DNA from: Cornus controversa
Taxonomy: Eukaryota; Streptophyta; Magnoliopsida; Cornales; Cornaceae
Assembly: GCA_026545225.1 (NCBI GenBank)
Contig: CM048845.1
Coordinates: 82,425,033 to 82,489,032, forward strand
Direction: 5' to 3'
Length of the DNA stretch: 64,000 nt
Part shown: piece by piece, positions 48,471 through 60,715 of the stretch
How the letters are laid out: each line of letters opens with the position of its first letter
Numbering within the stretch: position 1 is the first letter of the stretch
The notes under the pieces: model-generated
Database searches by the model: none
What the model was told of the DNA's origin: nothing
What the model saw: the letters and a program-made list of their open reading frames with translations, nothing else
Made by a program: the position numbers and the translations under genes

Positions 48471-50194
48471 TGTAGTGTGTGAAAACAACATATCAAGGTC
48501 TATGTTTTTATACATATCAAAATGCAGTATGTCCATATCCCTAACGTGCTTAATAGTAAAAATAACTAAAAAGAGAGTTCTTGTGACTCCAAGTCCATCT
48601 CATGGTTGATCACCATCAACCACTTTCTTGCCATGTCCTGAAAATGTTAATGCAATAGGATGAGCAAGTTCAACGGCTCAAAGTAATATGTTATGCAATT
48701 CGTTCAAGTTCACATTTCATATTTTCACATAAAGGCAATTCAATATGCATAGTCTAGTTATGTGTCATGCTTCCTAGCATTCTAGTTAAAGCTATAACGT
48801 TCATTCCTATGACATATTCATCAAATACATTTGACAACCACAATAATCACAGCATGCTTCATTGCCTAATCTATCATATCTATAATATATGACATAACTG
48901 GATTCGTACACAATTCCACTCAATTCACACAGGTCACATTATTTCACATAAAACTTAACACAAAGTCACATTGCTCTTGGAATTGTATTCACACTCACAC
49001 ACACTGTCAAGATATGTACAGAAGTCCCACATCTCAAGCTCTTGGTTATTTCGAGCTATTAACCCATCCGGTTACCATCCAACTTGCACAAGGTTGAGGT
49101 CTTTCAACCCCAAGGGGATATGTTCCCCCTCTCTTTCCCATGAGTCATTTATGAGAATTCATCCCACACACACAAAATATATCACATTTTGCACATAAAT
49201 TCACACATTTTGATGCATTGCACTCAATACATGTCCTATGATCATTCTAGCATGTCATACAATAATTCATAATGACACAGTATACATTTTAATTCTAAAT
49301 TAGGATTTTCAATAATTTCATTAAAATCTTATATATGCAATACATGTCCCAATTTGCACATTCAAGCAATTCATGCATTCTACAACATCTACCAACTACT
49401 TCCAATTCAATTAAAAATACCTCATCAATTTAATCAACAATTCATCCACAAAATCTCATATCATCATATATATCTTAAATACATCAATTTTATACTAAAA
49501 ACATGAAATTCAACTTGAAATGTAAGACACAACACACACCCCTACCTCAATAACTATAGTTTCAAGTTATTCCTTACTTTCACTCAAAAATCAACTTTCT
49601 CCGAAATCGATTCTAAATGGATTAATCTCGAGCCCTTAGTGCATAGACCGTTTCTCTCTTTGGCGAACTCCAATTATGAACCTATGTCTCTCAAAATTAA
49701 TGAAGAAGGGAAGAAGAAGATGTTGCTATATATAGATATATGTATATGCTCTTCACGGATGAATAAGAATGCGAATGAGGGCTAGGTATTCTCTCTTGCT
49801 ATTTATAGAATTTTGACCTACCCTTATTTCCAAGAATGCCACTACCTTTTCACTAAATTTTCTGGGACTTAATTTTTGAGTTTTGTAACTACGATTGATA
49901 CAAAATCGACTTCGTAGAGCGTAAAATATTTTATTTAAGGTACCCTCCAAATTTGGAGTCATTTCAACACCTTCGGATTTTTTGAGCCCACGGGGCCCGC
50001 GTCCCTAGGTCAACTGGACCCGAAAAAGTCAACTTTTGTCAAACACTCCGTAAACTTTTTTTCAAACACATATACAAGTACCAAAACATGTATTTTATAT
50101 TTAAAACACATAAATAATCATTTAAAGCATTAATATGGTAATAAATGAAAATAACCGAAAACCAGACAAAAGTGGTCACAGTTCTTACATTGAA

Positions 50195-50977
50195 AAACAT
50201 GTAAAGATGTAATTATTCTTATGAAATCACATGAAATATTTAAATACCTTTTTAACTGAATAAAATTGATAAAATTATCCCTTTCTTCTTATCATTTCAA
50301 AAAACTAAAAATTGATCTTCAGCGAAGGTTACCAACGATAATTTCTGGTGGCAAGAGAGAGAAGTGATAAGATATTTTTTTTTCTTATTTTTTCTTTTCA
50401 CTATCACTTTCTCCTTATTTTCACTCTTTTGGTTTCAGAATTAGGTTTAGAAGAAGGAAAAATACTTGCCTCAGGCCATATAAGAAGGAACTTTCTTCTG
50501 CAAGGTGATGTGGTCCAACCAAAATACAACACATGTCCTAAAATTAAAAAATTGCTAAAATCTATTTCAACGTGATTCTCCATATCCTCTCTCTATCTCT
50601 CCAAAGATATGATAACTTCTCAAGTATCATTCTATCATACAGTTTTGTAAAAGTAGACACCGTAAAGAAATAAAGAGATTTAAATAAATGGATTCTTCAG
50701 ACCCAATTCATCCATTAAAGATTGATGTGCTCATGTGTGTATATATACATAAAAGAGATTTAAAAAGAGATGTATATATATATTTATATGTATACATGTA
50801 TAGGAGATGGAGATTTGCTGGTATATATATATGTATATATGTATAGGAGATGGAGATGTAGATTTGCAGGTGTATATATACGTGTATATATCTGAAACCT
50901 AATTCATCCTTGAAAATTGATTTATATTTTTATTTATATATTTGAGATATGTGTTAACATTTAGTTGAGCCACATCA
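50195..50977. other. Middle piece of the split Mutator-like element
   Basis: This lies between the two solo LTRs. It contains locally repeated boxes TATAGGAGATGGAGAT...GATTTGC with (TA)-rich spacers (50,770-50,890). A 75-codon frame from 50,348 matches nothing I recognise. Confidence 0.5.
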
Positions 50978-52671
50978 TGTCACGCCCCGATTTCCGTTCC
51001 CCAGAAACCAAGGGTGACTTGATTCTCATCCCGCCACATCATCTCATCAATCACTAATGAACTCTCCATAATCTTAATTACTGTGGAAGCTTAACTCTTT
51101 CTTGCACAAGAAGGTGCTAACTCAACCTCAACCACAACCAACCCCAAAGAGCTTCATACCAAGCTATAATAGCATAACTCCAAAGTTTCCAGAACTTGGC
51201 TCCCCGTGTGACTGGAAATTGGTGTTGAATCCCTCACCATTGGATAGAGAATTTCAAAATACTCAATTTCAAAAAAAGAATCACATGATTCGGATTTGAA
51301 ACGACCAAGTTATGCCTATTTCAATATTTTAAAAATCTGCATTAGTCGACTTATCAGTCGACTTATAGGGCATCAGTCGATTTATGAAGTGCATTAGTTG
51401 ACTAATTTGCTGCTCTAGAAAGCTCTAAAACATACTGCCAATGTTAGTCCACTTATAGAAAGCAACCAGTCGACTAATTCAACCTGAAAATCCATTTTTA
51501 CACCTTTTTGTCCAAAATTCACCCCAAGACTCACACATAACCACTTCTACAATACAAAACTAATCCAACCACATTCTAATCATCATTTAAAAGACTTTTC
51601 AACCTAATAAAAACAGAACTTCATTCAATCACATCCATAAACATATGCAATGGAATTCAACCCAACATTCTTCCATTCAAAACCCACAAATCACATATGA
51701 TCCATATATGAACATTACATTTGAAACTAAAGTACACCAACATGAATCAAATGTAAATACAAAGTTTTCAATCTTGTCCACACGCCACAAGCCGGCGTGG
51801 ACATCTATTTACATATCAAAAGGTCAACAGTCCAAAAATAGAACTCAACAAGGTTCATTGAGCTATTTATATTTCATCCTCCATTGGGGCCTTATCTGAA
51901 AAAATTATATAAATAGGGGGGTAAATATCACTGCGGCTCAGTAGGAATGATCCACTCAACTCCTCTCTAACTTAGGCGGCCATGTATGGATGCATATGAA
52001 ATCATTACAATCTATATGACAAATATCTAATTTTTTTTTTACCCTCAAAACAAACAAGTTTTGAAATCATGCGTGATGTTTTACATTTCAAGGTATACAT
52101 ATATATAAACATCAACTTAAATAAGTCACATTTCATATATATAACTCACGCCACATAAGTCCGAAAATCAATTCAACTGAGGACTTCGCTTATCACAATC
52201 CGTAGTAAGGGTCGTTTTGGGACCACATACTCTACTCACGCTTTTTGGGCTACTAACCCGACGGAAACGACACCCGCTTGGCCAAGTTTTTGGTCTTGCA
52301 CCATAGAGTTTAATACCCTTATTAATTCTCACACATGCCCCAAAAATTTCGCTTTTCACATAATGCACACTTATCAAATAAATGCACAAAATCCACACAA
52401 TGCAATGCTTTTATCAAAATAATGCATTTTTTCTTCTCATCCCAAGCTTGTCACCATGCCAATACACTCATATCATGAAAATCACCATGCTTATGCATTT
52501 TTCAAGAAAATTATATCTTTCATGCACAATTCTAAATAGAAACTCAGAATTTCCATGATTTCACCAAATGAACACAATTTTATTAAAAAACATTCCTAGT
52601 CTCAACTTCACATATGCAACATACATAAGTCCTAACTAACATTTTAGACATATCCATGTGCATAAATTCAC

Positions 52672-52710
<39 letters not shown>

Positions 52711-53430
52711 CACCAAACCCTAAACTCAAGAAATCTCAACCTATCTTTCATGTCACAATTATGTGACCTATAGAATCAAAGTAAAGATGAGTTTAGCAAC
52801 CCTACCTCAAATCCTATGCTTTGAATCCAACTTTGAGAAATCTCAGCTTTCTCAACTTCACGAAATGGAAACTTTGATCGATTCAAACCGAAGCCCTTGA
52901 TGTCCCCTACACACTTTCCTTCTTCGGGATCTTACAAATCACACCTTAAGTGACCTAAAATCTAGAGAGAAGGGAGAGAGATGAAGTAAGATAGGTAGAG
53001 AGAGAAAGAGATCTGTAAAATGAAATATTCTAGACCCCTTTTTGATATTTATCTCAACCCTAGGGGCGCAAAATGACTATTTTACCCCCGGGCCACTTAA
53101 TGTACCTCCTCGACCTCAATATTTTATCGAAAACTCCGTTGGTCTCGAAATCACTCCCTCAATACTCTAAATATTTCGTTTAATCCATTCCCCAAAATAA
53201 ATATTTTTGAGAATTTTTCGGATTCCCGGACCCACTTAAGTCGCATCCCGGGCCTCGGTTGACCAAAAAGTCAAACTTTTCCAAATCTTTTGAAAACTTA
53301 CCAAAACCTTTAAAATACTTCCCAATCATGTTCCCCGCATTCAAAACATGTTAAATATCATTTAGAATGCGTTTAAAGTAATAAATGACAAAAATTGAAA
53401 AATCGACCAAAATTGGGCACGGTCTCTACA
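50978..53430. mobile_element. Ty3/gypsy-type solo LTR 2
   Basis: The LTR begins TGTCACGCCCCGATTTCC and ends GGCACGGTCTCTACA, a length of 2,453 bp. It is flanked by perfect 5-bp direct repeats CATCA (50,973-50,977 and 53,431-53,435). Its start, overall length and end region (GGTTGACCAAAAAGTCAA, then AGTAATAAATGACAAAAA) resemble solo LTR 1, so both belong to one family or sister families. A cluster of AGTCGACT boxes lies at about 51,345-51,480, comparable to the GGTCGGTTG/CAGCCGAT cluster of LTR 1. There is a (TA)n run at about 52,677-52,704. No internal domain is present. Confidence 0.85.
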
Positions 53431-54372
53431 CATCACCTTGGAGAATGAACTCCTTTTTATATGGTTTGAGATAATCATTGTCCTAGAAGAATTAGGATTA
53501 AATTATTTGAATTACAGATTCTGGGTTGAGTTTATGTAATAAAATTTTCTTTTTTCTTTTTTTAAGTTTTTAAATGTTACAGTACAAAAGTTTGTTATTT
53601 TGATTACATACATAAATATATATACACACACAGTAGTATACAAAATTACAGAGCCAAGTAGTCTATATATAAAAGCTAGTAACCAGGCAACCCATTTATG
53701 CTTTTCAATTCATGACCACATCTTTAAAAAATTACTGTTGTTCCTTGGTTACATACATAAATACAAACCCATTTAAATTCATAGATTTATTTGTTAAATT
53801 TGTGAATAGCAGACTCTTCACTTATTTATTTAAACTACAATTGGGTTTAAGTTGTAAAAAAACTTTTTATTTTTCATCAATTTTAGATTTTGTTTTCTAA
53901 ATGAACTGTTGACCTCACCGATATTGTTAATGGCGGTGGAGCGAAAGGAGAAGATGGCGAGTAGATGTTGAAATACAATTGGGTAATTTTATATTTTTGC
54001 TTTGCTTTGTTTATGAACTAAACCAATATTAAAAAAATGAGGACAAAAAGGTAATTTTATTACTTCCGTTAACGACATCTGCCTAATAACTCTAACAAGT
54101 GAGGTCAGTGTAATTTGACAAATAAGAGAGGAGATCAGTATTTATTGACTAAATCTCAGAAAATATCAGTGTAATTTATCTCATTTTTTATTGTGTAAAG
54201 AAAGATCATAGAGATTTTTTTTTTCATATTTGTAAAGAAAAGGATAATTTTATGAATTTAAGTATAATGGGTCATTTTCAAATAAACTTATATACTCGAA
54301 AATTTAAGTTATTACTCGAGTCTTCGAAAATTTAAACTTAAATCTTCGACCTTCTATTTTAAAAATTGAGAA

Positions 54373-54557
54373 AGTACTGCAACCTTTTAGTGGTAAAATA
54401 TCATTTTTATAAATAGAAGTCAATTTTCACAATAAAAATAATTCATTTTTTATTAGACTCGAAATATGAATATTTTATTTTCAAGTTACTAAAGTTCAAT
54501 TATATATACAAATAAGATATGTCCAAAATGAACTCGTAGAACAGAGAAGAGAAAAGT
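54373..54557. repeat. Long direct repeat, copy 1 (partner at 63.65 kb)
   Basis: About 185 bp, including the boxes ATCATTTTTATAAATAGAAG, TATGAATATTTTATTTTCAA and TGTCCAAAATGAACTCGTAG, recur in the same order and orientation at 63,651-63,815. The two copies bracket the TR-GAG-like element and the Cassandra element. Confidence 0.85.
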
Positions 54558-55250
54558 AAGGAAAAAAAAATTAAAACCCAAAAATACCCCTCACTTTAAA
54601 TGGCTATCCACCCTACTTTTGCTCTATTACATCTACTCACCAGTCAGCACCCATTTCATTGTAGTTGGGTATATATATACTTATTTTTACTGTATTCATT
54701 AAAAAAAATAGTAAGAGACTTCAATCTTCTTGGACAAACAATGGCAGGAATCCCTTTTGTCTTGATGTTGCATTTGGTAATCGGCATTTGGTTGATTATC
54801 ATCAATACATAGAAAGAGATTACGAGAGACCAAACCTTTTTTATACAGTACTGTTTATTAATTTTCTCCTTGTGTTCTCTTCCAGATGAATTTCTTCGTG
54901 CTACATTCATTCATGGAGGCTATAAAACCACATAGATTGGCTCTCCCTACAAGCCCATATGTGAAGATAGTCCCTTTTTGCCATTATTTTATAAGAAATA
55001 AGTTATTTTTATTTTACAAGAAATAATGGTTAGTGCTTCTTCGAGAAATAGAGTGACTTTGATAAAAATGATTGATATTGAAGAAGCTCTAAGTATTCTC
55101 TATCATTATTTCTTGTAAAAACTAATGAGTGATTTATTTTACAAGCTAAGATTGTTGTTGTTTTTTTTTTTTTTTGGACAAAAATGACACTAATTTTGAT
55201 ATTAAGATGAGAACACTGGAGTAACAACAGAGACTAATATATAAGATGAA
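54558..55250. other. Spacer with one unexplained frame
   Basis: A plus-strand frame at 54,665-54,889 contains the unusually protein-like phrase DVAFGNRHLVDYHQYIERDY. I cannot assign it to a family. A second phrase (ATTATTTCTTGTAAAA and its inverse) gives local inverted repeats at about 54,990-55,140. Confidence 0.25.
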
Positions 55251-55253
55251 GAC

Positions 55254-55336
<83 letters not shown>
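55254..55336. repeat. Compound microsatellite (TA)n(GA)n
   Basis: (TA) runs from about 55,254 to 55,299 and (GA) from about 55,300 to 55,336. Open frames across it are artefacts. Confidence 0.95.
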
Positions 55337-55340
<4 letters not shown>

Positions 55341-56343
55341 TCACTTGCAGCGTAAATATGGATGGTGTTGAGAGCAGTGTTCAATTGGCAAACCAAAAGG
55401 TTCTTCTGACTGCACAGTAATTTGTAGACATTAAAAAATTATATGATGGATCTAAAATATAATTTAAGCTTATCTTCAGTTAAATTCAGTTTGGAATATG
55501 GCCCAATGAGTAAGATAATTTAAAGTCCAAACTCACCACTAATAAATGAGTCATGGCCTGATCCAAATTGTCTGAAAAATCCAAACCCACCTGAAAATGA
55601 GTCAGATGAATAATTAAATATATATGTGTATATATATATATATATATCATCAAAGATAATTATTCTGTATATATTGGATAATTATCACAATTATCATAAA
55701 AGATAATTATAGGAAAATTATCAAAAGAAAAGAAAGTTATAAATCTGCCCCTCCAAAAAGTCTATAAATAGAGGTAGAGGGTGAAGAGAAAGGGGAGAAG
55801 ACTCTGGTAGAATACTGAAGCTTTGCCAGACTTTGCCTTCAATTAACACTTGAAACTCTAAAGACATACGTCATCCAACCTTCAAAGTTTTGAAGAAGAA
55901 GAACAACAAGCACATTCAAAGTCGTGCCGTTCTTCTTTCACGATTCAACAAATTCAAATAATCATCAACAAGACTATTCGAGATGAAGCTTCTTCAGCCC
56001 TCGATCAGAAATTCTCACCGACTTTCTTCAACAAGAAACACTTGAAGATGACTCTCAACAACTCGATTTAAAATCAAGCTCCAGTAGCCTTTGAATCCAG
56101 ATCACCAACACAAGACTCCCAAAGAGCTGAGACTCTGCGAGATTCTTCACTCTAAATCCAAAGCTCCAAATCATCTAAACCCTGAAGGAGAAAAACAATA
56201 AGCACATCATCCACGTGCCATTTTTCACCAAATTTTCAATCCAATTCAAGATCAAGCTCCAGCAACCCTTGAATTCTGACACGCCCGGTGGGACCATATC
56301 TGTCTCCTACATCATACATCCAAAACTCTGTTCATCAGAATCT

Positions 56344-57936
56344 ATGGCTCCTCCCAAGGTTCAGACGACAAACAAGAAAAACTCAAAAGACACCGCTGCT
56401 GCAATGGCTAACACCAAAGATTTCGCAAGCAGTGACAAAAACAGTAGAAACCCGTCAAGTGCTAGTAGCACCTCAGCAGGTCCTATGACACGTAGCAAGA
56501 CCAAAATAATTGCTTCGCTCAATAATCAGCAAGATCTGGTGAAAACCAATGGATATGAAAACTCAACATGTTAACGCCATTGGTCCTTAGGGGGCAAAGA
56601 ATTTTGACGTTATTTCAGAAAAGTCGGTGCCACCACATTCACCCCACTCTGTCTCTGATGCCAACTCTAGCGTTGGTTCGCTCTCGAAGTCGTTACTTGA
56701 GATTTTAAAACAATCGGTCATTTCAAAGAATGTTGGCCCTAAAGAACTTTCCTACTCGAATGTTATCGTAACTATGATAATTGGAACAATCTCGGTGGAA
56801 GATCAATTGGCAGTGATAGCACGTGCAATCGAAAACCTCACAAAAACTGTTGAAGAGAAGGACTTGCAGATCATCGCACTAATGAGTAAGCTTGAAACCC
56901 AAAATCCTGACGAGTTAACACAGGTACCTGCGAATACTTTAAATTCAGCCTTGCAAGGTGTCCAATCAAAAGATTGTCATCACACATCTGCGTCAGGACA
57001 TGTGGTTGACGAAGCTAACTGTGTTTTGCCAGTCGCTTTGCTATCTTTCCAACAATTACAGGATATAATAACGAACACAATCCAGGCATAGTATGGTGGC
57101 ACCCCTCAAATCACTCTTATGTACTTAAAACCCTACACCGAAAGAATTGACAGTTTAAAAATGCCAGTGGGGTATCAATCGCAAAAGTTTTAATAATTTG
57201 ATGGAAGTGGCAATCCCAAACAACATGTTGCACACTTTGTGGAAACCTGCAATAACGTTAGCACCCAAGGAGACCTCTTAGTCAAGCAAGTTGTTTGTTC
57301 TCTCAAAGGGAATGCATTTGATTGGTACACAAACCTCAAAGCTGGGAGTATTGATTATTGGGAATAGATGGAGCGAGAGTTTCTCAACCGCTTCTAGATT
57401 ATTCACAGAATAGTAAGCATGCTAGAACTCACTTACACTAAACAAATGAAGGAAAACTTGTGGTCGACTATATCAACCGCTGGCAAGCTCTAAGTCTTGA
57501 TTGTAAAGATCGTCTTTCTGAAATCTCAGTAATCAAAATGTATATGCAAGACATGCACTGGGAGCTTCTGTATATTCTACAAGGAATCATGCCTCGTAGA
57601 TTTGAAGAACTGGTTACTTGTGCCCATGATATGAAACTTATCATAATAAGTTGTGATGCAAAGGCTCTTGCCTTTCCCAATATGTCTGACAACTATCTTA
57701 AAGATGAGGGAGTTGAGCCCGAAGAGGAAGACAAAATACTTCTTAACTCAGATAATGAAATAGATACATCTTATGTTACAAGCGTCATCTATAAAGACTT
57801 ATATCAAGAAACACATCATGTTACTTTCGCGACTTCATCTGAACATTTTCAGTTACATAAGACATTGAGTCAAGAAAATCTTGGTAGAAGACTGGACAGA
57901 CAAGGGGCAAACCCTCCATACAAAGCTCATTCCTAA
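56344..57936 (+). pseudogene. Gag-like region of the TR-GAG-like element (fossil)
   Basis: Similarity to plant Ty3/gypsy gag is clear from phrases such as AVIARAIENLTKTVEEKDLQ near 56,815-56,880, FDGSGNPKQHVAHFVETCNN near 57,200 and VDYINRWQALSLDCKDRLSE near 57,460. A Lys/Ser-rich N-terminal segment precedes these. The region is interrupted a few times and cannot be functional. No pol follows. Confidence 0.75.
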
Positions 57937-58709
57937 CTCTCTCATATGAAATACCCTTGGCAAGTGGGCAAGATTCGCGCATGTCCTTTAAAAAGGCCTA
58001 CACATTTTCTCAAACCTTAAAATAAGAAAGAAGTCTCCAAAAAGGAACAAGAAAAAAACAAAGGCATAACCAAGTGATAAGTCGTAAGGATTTGCATCAA
58101 AGAAGCATTATAAAGGTAATTATTCAAGTTCTCCTCAAACAACTTCAAGTATAAAGGATCATAAAATTGTGCTTACATAGAGGTCAAAAAAGAAAGTTCA
58201 AGATGAGAATAGTCTTGCAAGGATCTCGCAAAAATCATTACCCAAAAATACACGAGTGATATCTCAATAGTCACTTTCTCGAATTGTCTCTAACAAACAG
58301 CAAAACGAAAGTTGAAAACAAGAAAGTGAATAACAAAGTCATCTCCAATTCCAAATAGAATAAGAAGCTTTGAAAATTGAAAGAGTGAAAGACGGAAAAA
58401 TGTCGGGACCAAAGCTCGAAGATGCTATCTGTATCGAATCTCAGAGCAGAATGAAAACATACTGGGTGAGGTTCAATCCTCCTGCATGGACCATAAGGAA
58501 TAAAATACCTCTTCCTTCTGGGTGGGGAGACGAGTTCAAAGGAGATATTTCTTCTCAAGTACAAGAAGAGTATAATGAAGAAACAAAGTAAGAAGGAAAT
58601 CTCTAAATTGACACTGAGTTGGTTCACACTTTTTAACACAAGCTTGGATTATCTTCTAAGTTTTGTAAAGTTGAAAAATAATTAAAACTAAAGTGCTCCC
58701 CTATACGAG

Positions 58710-58935
58710 CCTAAACTGTCGATGATACTCTATGACATGGGTATAAACTATCTACAAAAAAAAAAAAAAAACTCCTTGACACGAGTATAAATTGTCTACC
58801 AAAAAAAAAAAACCTCAATGACATGAGTATAAACTGTTTACCAAAAAAAAAAGCACTCATTGGTACGAGTATAAAATGTTTTTATGGAAAAAAAATACTC
58901 CTTGATATGAGTATAAACTATCTTTATAAAAAAAA
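58710..58935. repeat. Tandem array 1 in the TR-GAG-like element
   Basis: About five units of roughly 40-48 bp with core GACATGAGTATAAACTGTCT, separated by poly-A runs of variable length. Confidence 0.85.
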
Positions 58936-59044
58936 TAAAATAAAAAATTGAACCACGTAATGACTTGATCCCTTTTCAGGGTACGTAGGCATCTTGGAGG
59001 ATTTTTCCAAGTTCAGTCAACCCAACAAAAAAATAAATTCTTTT

Positions 59045-59270
59045 GGCATGCCGCCAATTCAGATGTTGACGATATTTGTCGTACCGTGGTGACTTGGCTT
59101 GCCGCCAAAACATTGATGATGTTTGCTGCATCGTGGTGACTTGGCTTACCGCCAAGATGTTGACAATGTCTGTCGCACTGTGGTGACGACTTGGCTCACC
59201 GCCAAAATATGTTAAAAGGGCTTTGTCGCACTGCGGTAAATTGACTTGCCACCAAGATGTTGAAAGCACC
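59045..59270. repeat. Tandem array 2 in the TR-GAG-like element
   Basis: Four to five units of about 55 bp with the boxes GTGGTGACTTGGCTTGCCGC, CCAAGATGTTGA and TTTGTCGCA. Confidence 0.85.
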
Positions 59271-59504
59271 CGTCGCGCCGTGTTAATTTGGCCCGTGGAG
59301 TAAAATGACCAACCAGTGGGGTTCTTACATTCAGTGTAGTTCTTTTCTCCATGACATCATTCTCTCGTTCTAAAATCGTTACTGTATTTGCATTGAAACT
59401 TTTAAAGAAAACCATGATTGTCAGAAATCAAAGGTTGTTTACTTGAAAGTAAAAAAAGTGTGAGAGAAATTTAACCAAAAAAAATAGTGTTCGAAAAGGA
59501 CTTA

Positions 59505-59965
59505 CATAAAGTGTTCCAAAGGAACTAAGTGATCCCGAAGGGCACTAAGGGAACCCGAAGGGACAATAAAGTGACCCCGAAGGGCATTAAGGGACCCCAA
59601 AGGGGCAATAAAGTGACCTTAAAGGGCATTAAGGGACCCTGAAGGGACGATAAAGTGTTTCAAAGGAACCAAGTGACCCCGAAGCACACTAAAGGACCTC
59701 GAAGGGACAATAAACTGACCCCAAAGGGCACTAAGGGACCCCAAATGGACGATAAAGTGTTCCAAAGGAACCAAATTATGTTCCAAAAGAATTAAGTGAC
59801 CTCGATGGGCACTAAGGGACTCCGAAGGGATGATAAAATTAAGTGACCCCAAAGGACACTAAGGGACCTTGAAGGGACAATAAAGTGACCCCGAAAGACA
59901 TTAAGGGACCCCGAAAGGACGATAACTTGTTCCAACAGAACTAAGGGACCCCGAAGGGACTAATG
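59505..59965. repeat. Tandem array 3 in the TR-GAG-like element
   Basis: A ~450-bp minisatellite of about 43-bp units, each made of two similar ~21-bp halves (AAGTGACCCCGAAGGGCATT and AAGGGACCCCGAAGGGACAA). Higher-order variants with GTGTTCCAAAGGAAC occur roughly every 110-120 bp. Confidence 0.9.
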
Positions 59966-60369
59966 AATGACGTTCTGAACTCCATATTCTGAGAGAAGCA
60001 ATTTGACCTGCAAGAATTGACAAAAAAATTGAAACTTGTAAGAAAATAGTTGGGTGACTTACGTAAAGTTGTCTTCCTTGATGAGTTCAATAGATCTGTA
60101 CGTTGTTCTAGAGGTAACACAAAACTCGAGCAGAGCCCACAAGTAGAAGCTGATCTGGAAAAAAAAAAGAAATTTTTTTTTTGTTACTAGCGATCATGAA
60201 AGACAAAGTTGCTACTGAAAAAAAAGTGTTCTTTTCGAAGTTTAGCCGCATGTATACTTTGTTTCAAGGGTTTGCAATACATGGATCAGTGCAGAAGAGA
60301 TGGTGTTGTGTTGTAATAATTTTTCATGAGATCTTAGGTTTGAAACCAGCAAGTAGCATGAATATTCTT

Positions 60370-60715
60370 ATATATTGTTTTTTAGAAAAAAAAAGAAGGT
60401 AGCACTGTTTGTGTGACAAGAAGGAAAAAAAAAAGAACAGAAGGAATGTGTAAAAAAAAAGAGAAGAGAAAGAAAGAAAAAATAAGTAAGAAGGAAAGAA
60501 AAAGAAAAAAAGAAAGAAGGCAGTAGAAGAAAAAAAAAGGATGTGACGGACGAAAGAAATAAGAGAAAAAAAAAAGAAAAGAGAAAGAAGGCATGAAGAA
60601 AACAAAACAAAAAAAAAAAGAGAAAAGAAAAAAAGAAAGAAAAGAGGGCAAAAAAGAAGAGAAAGAAAGTGTAAAAAAAAAGAGAAGAGGAAGAAAGCTA
60701 GAGTTTGTGTGATTT
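60370..60715. repeat. Polypurine tract of ~340 bp
   Basis: The plus strand is almost entirely A and G (AAGAAGGAAAAAAAAAAG-type runs). Long Phe/Ser/Leu-rich frames on the minus strand are artefacts of this composition. A tract of this kind can adopt triplex structures. Confidence 0.9.

Larger units (their letters stand above)
40704..48477. mobile_element. CACTA (En/Spm) transposon, non-autonomous, 7.77 kb
   Basis: The left end is CACTACAAAAAAAAGACTTT. The right end, as reverse complement, is CACTACAAGAAATTTAGC. Both are flanked by the 3-bp direct repeat TGT (40,701-40,703 and 48,478-48,480), the target-duplication length of this superfamily. Both subterminal zones carry many palindromic copies of a TACCACGGGCT...AGCCCGTGGTA motif, as expected for transposase-binding subterminal repeats. 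I found no TNP2/TNPD-type transposase frame in the interior, so it should depend on an autonomous relative. It contains two recognisable host gene fragments (LRR receptor kinase, HD-Zip II), both on the plus strand. The perfect TSD shows insertion after the LTR was already in place. Confidence 0.92.
40003..50189. mobile_element. Ty3/gypsy-type solo LTR 1, split by a CACTA element
   Basis: The LTR begins TGTCACGACCCGATTTC at 40,003 and ends CAGTTCTTACA at 50,189. It is flanked by perfect 5-bp direct repeats TTGAA (39,998-40,002 and 50,190-50,194). Removing the CACTA and one TSD copy leaves about 2.41 kb, nearly the same as solo LTR 2. The right part carries the same kind of features (a GGTCAAC/AAAGTCAA segment and a TAATAAATGA box near the end). 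No internal region, primer-binding site or polypurine tract is present, so this is a recombined solo LTR. It has no coding capacity. Confidence 0.85.
39801..54182. mobile_element. Mutator-like TIR element split by nested insertions (outermost layer)
   Basis: The left terminus (AGGTTAAATTATATTGACC, then TGACCTCTCCTCTTGTTTGTC, then CATATTACACTAACCTCCC and CCGTTAG) is mirrored at 54,060-54,182. The reverse complement there reads GAGATAAATTACACTGATA, TGATCTCCTCTCTTATTTGTC, AAATTACACTGACCTCAC and CCGTTAACG. This gives roughly 120-bp TIRs of about three-quarters identity. Subtracting the two solo LTRs and the CACTA leaves about 1.73 kb of original element: 39,801-40,002, 50,195-50,977 and 53,436-54,182. 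No transposase was seen. Flanks are T/A-rich, so the 9-bp target duplication is ambiguous. The TIR family also occurs at bases 1-31. Confidence 0.65.

Noticed and set aside
57468-57692. Minus-strand frame of 74 codons
   Set aside because: It is the antisense shadow of the gag-like region.
57460-57936. A stand-alone host gene of about 158 codons
   Set aside because: Sequence phrases are those of Ty3/gypsy gag and it lies between LTR-like ends, so it belongs to the fossil element.
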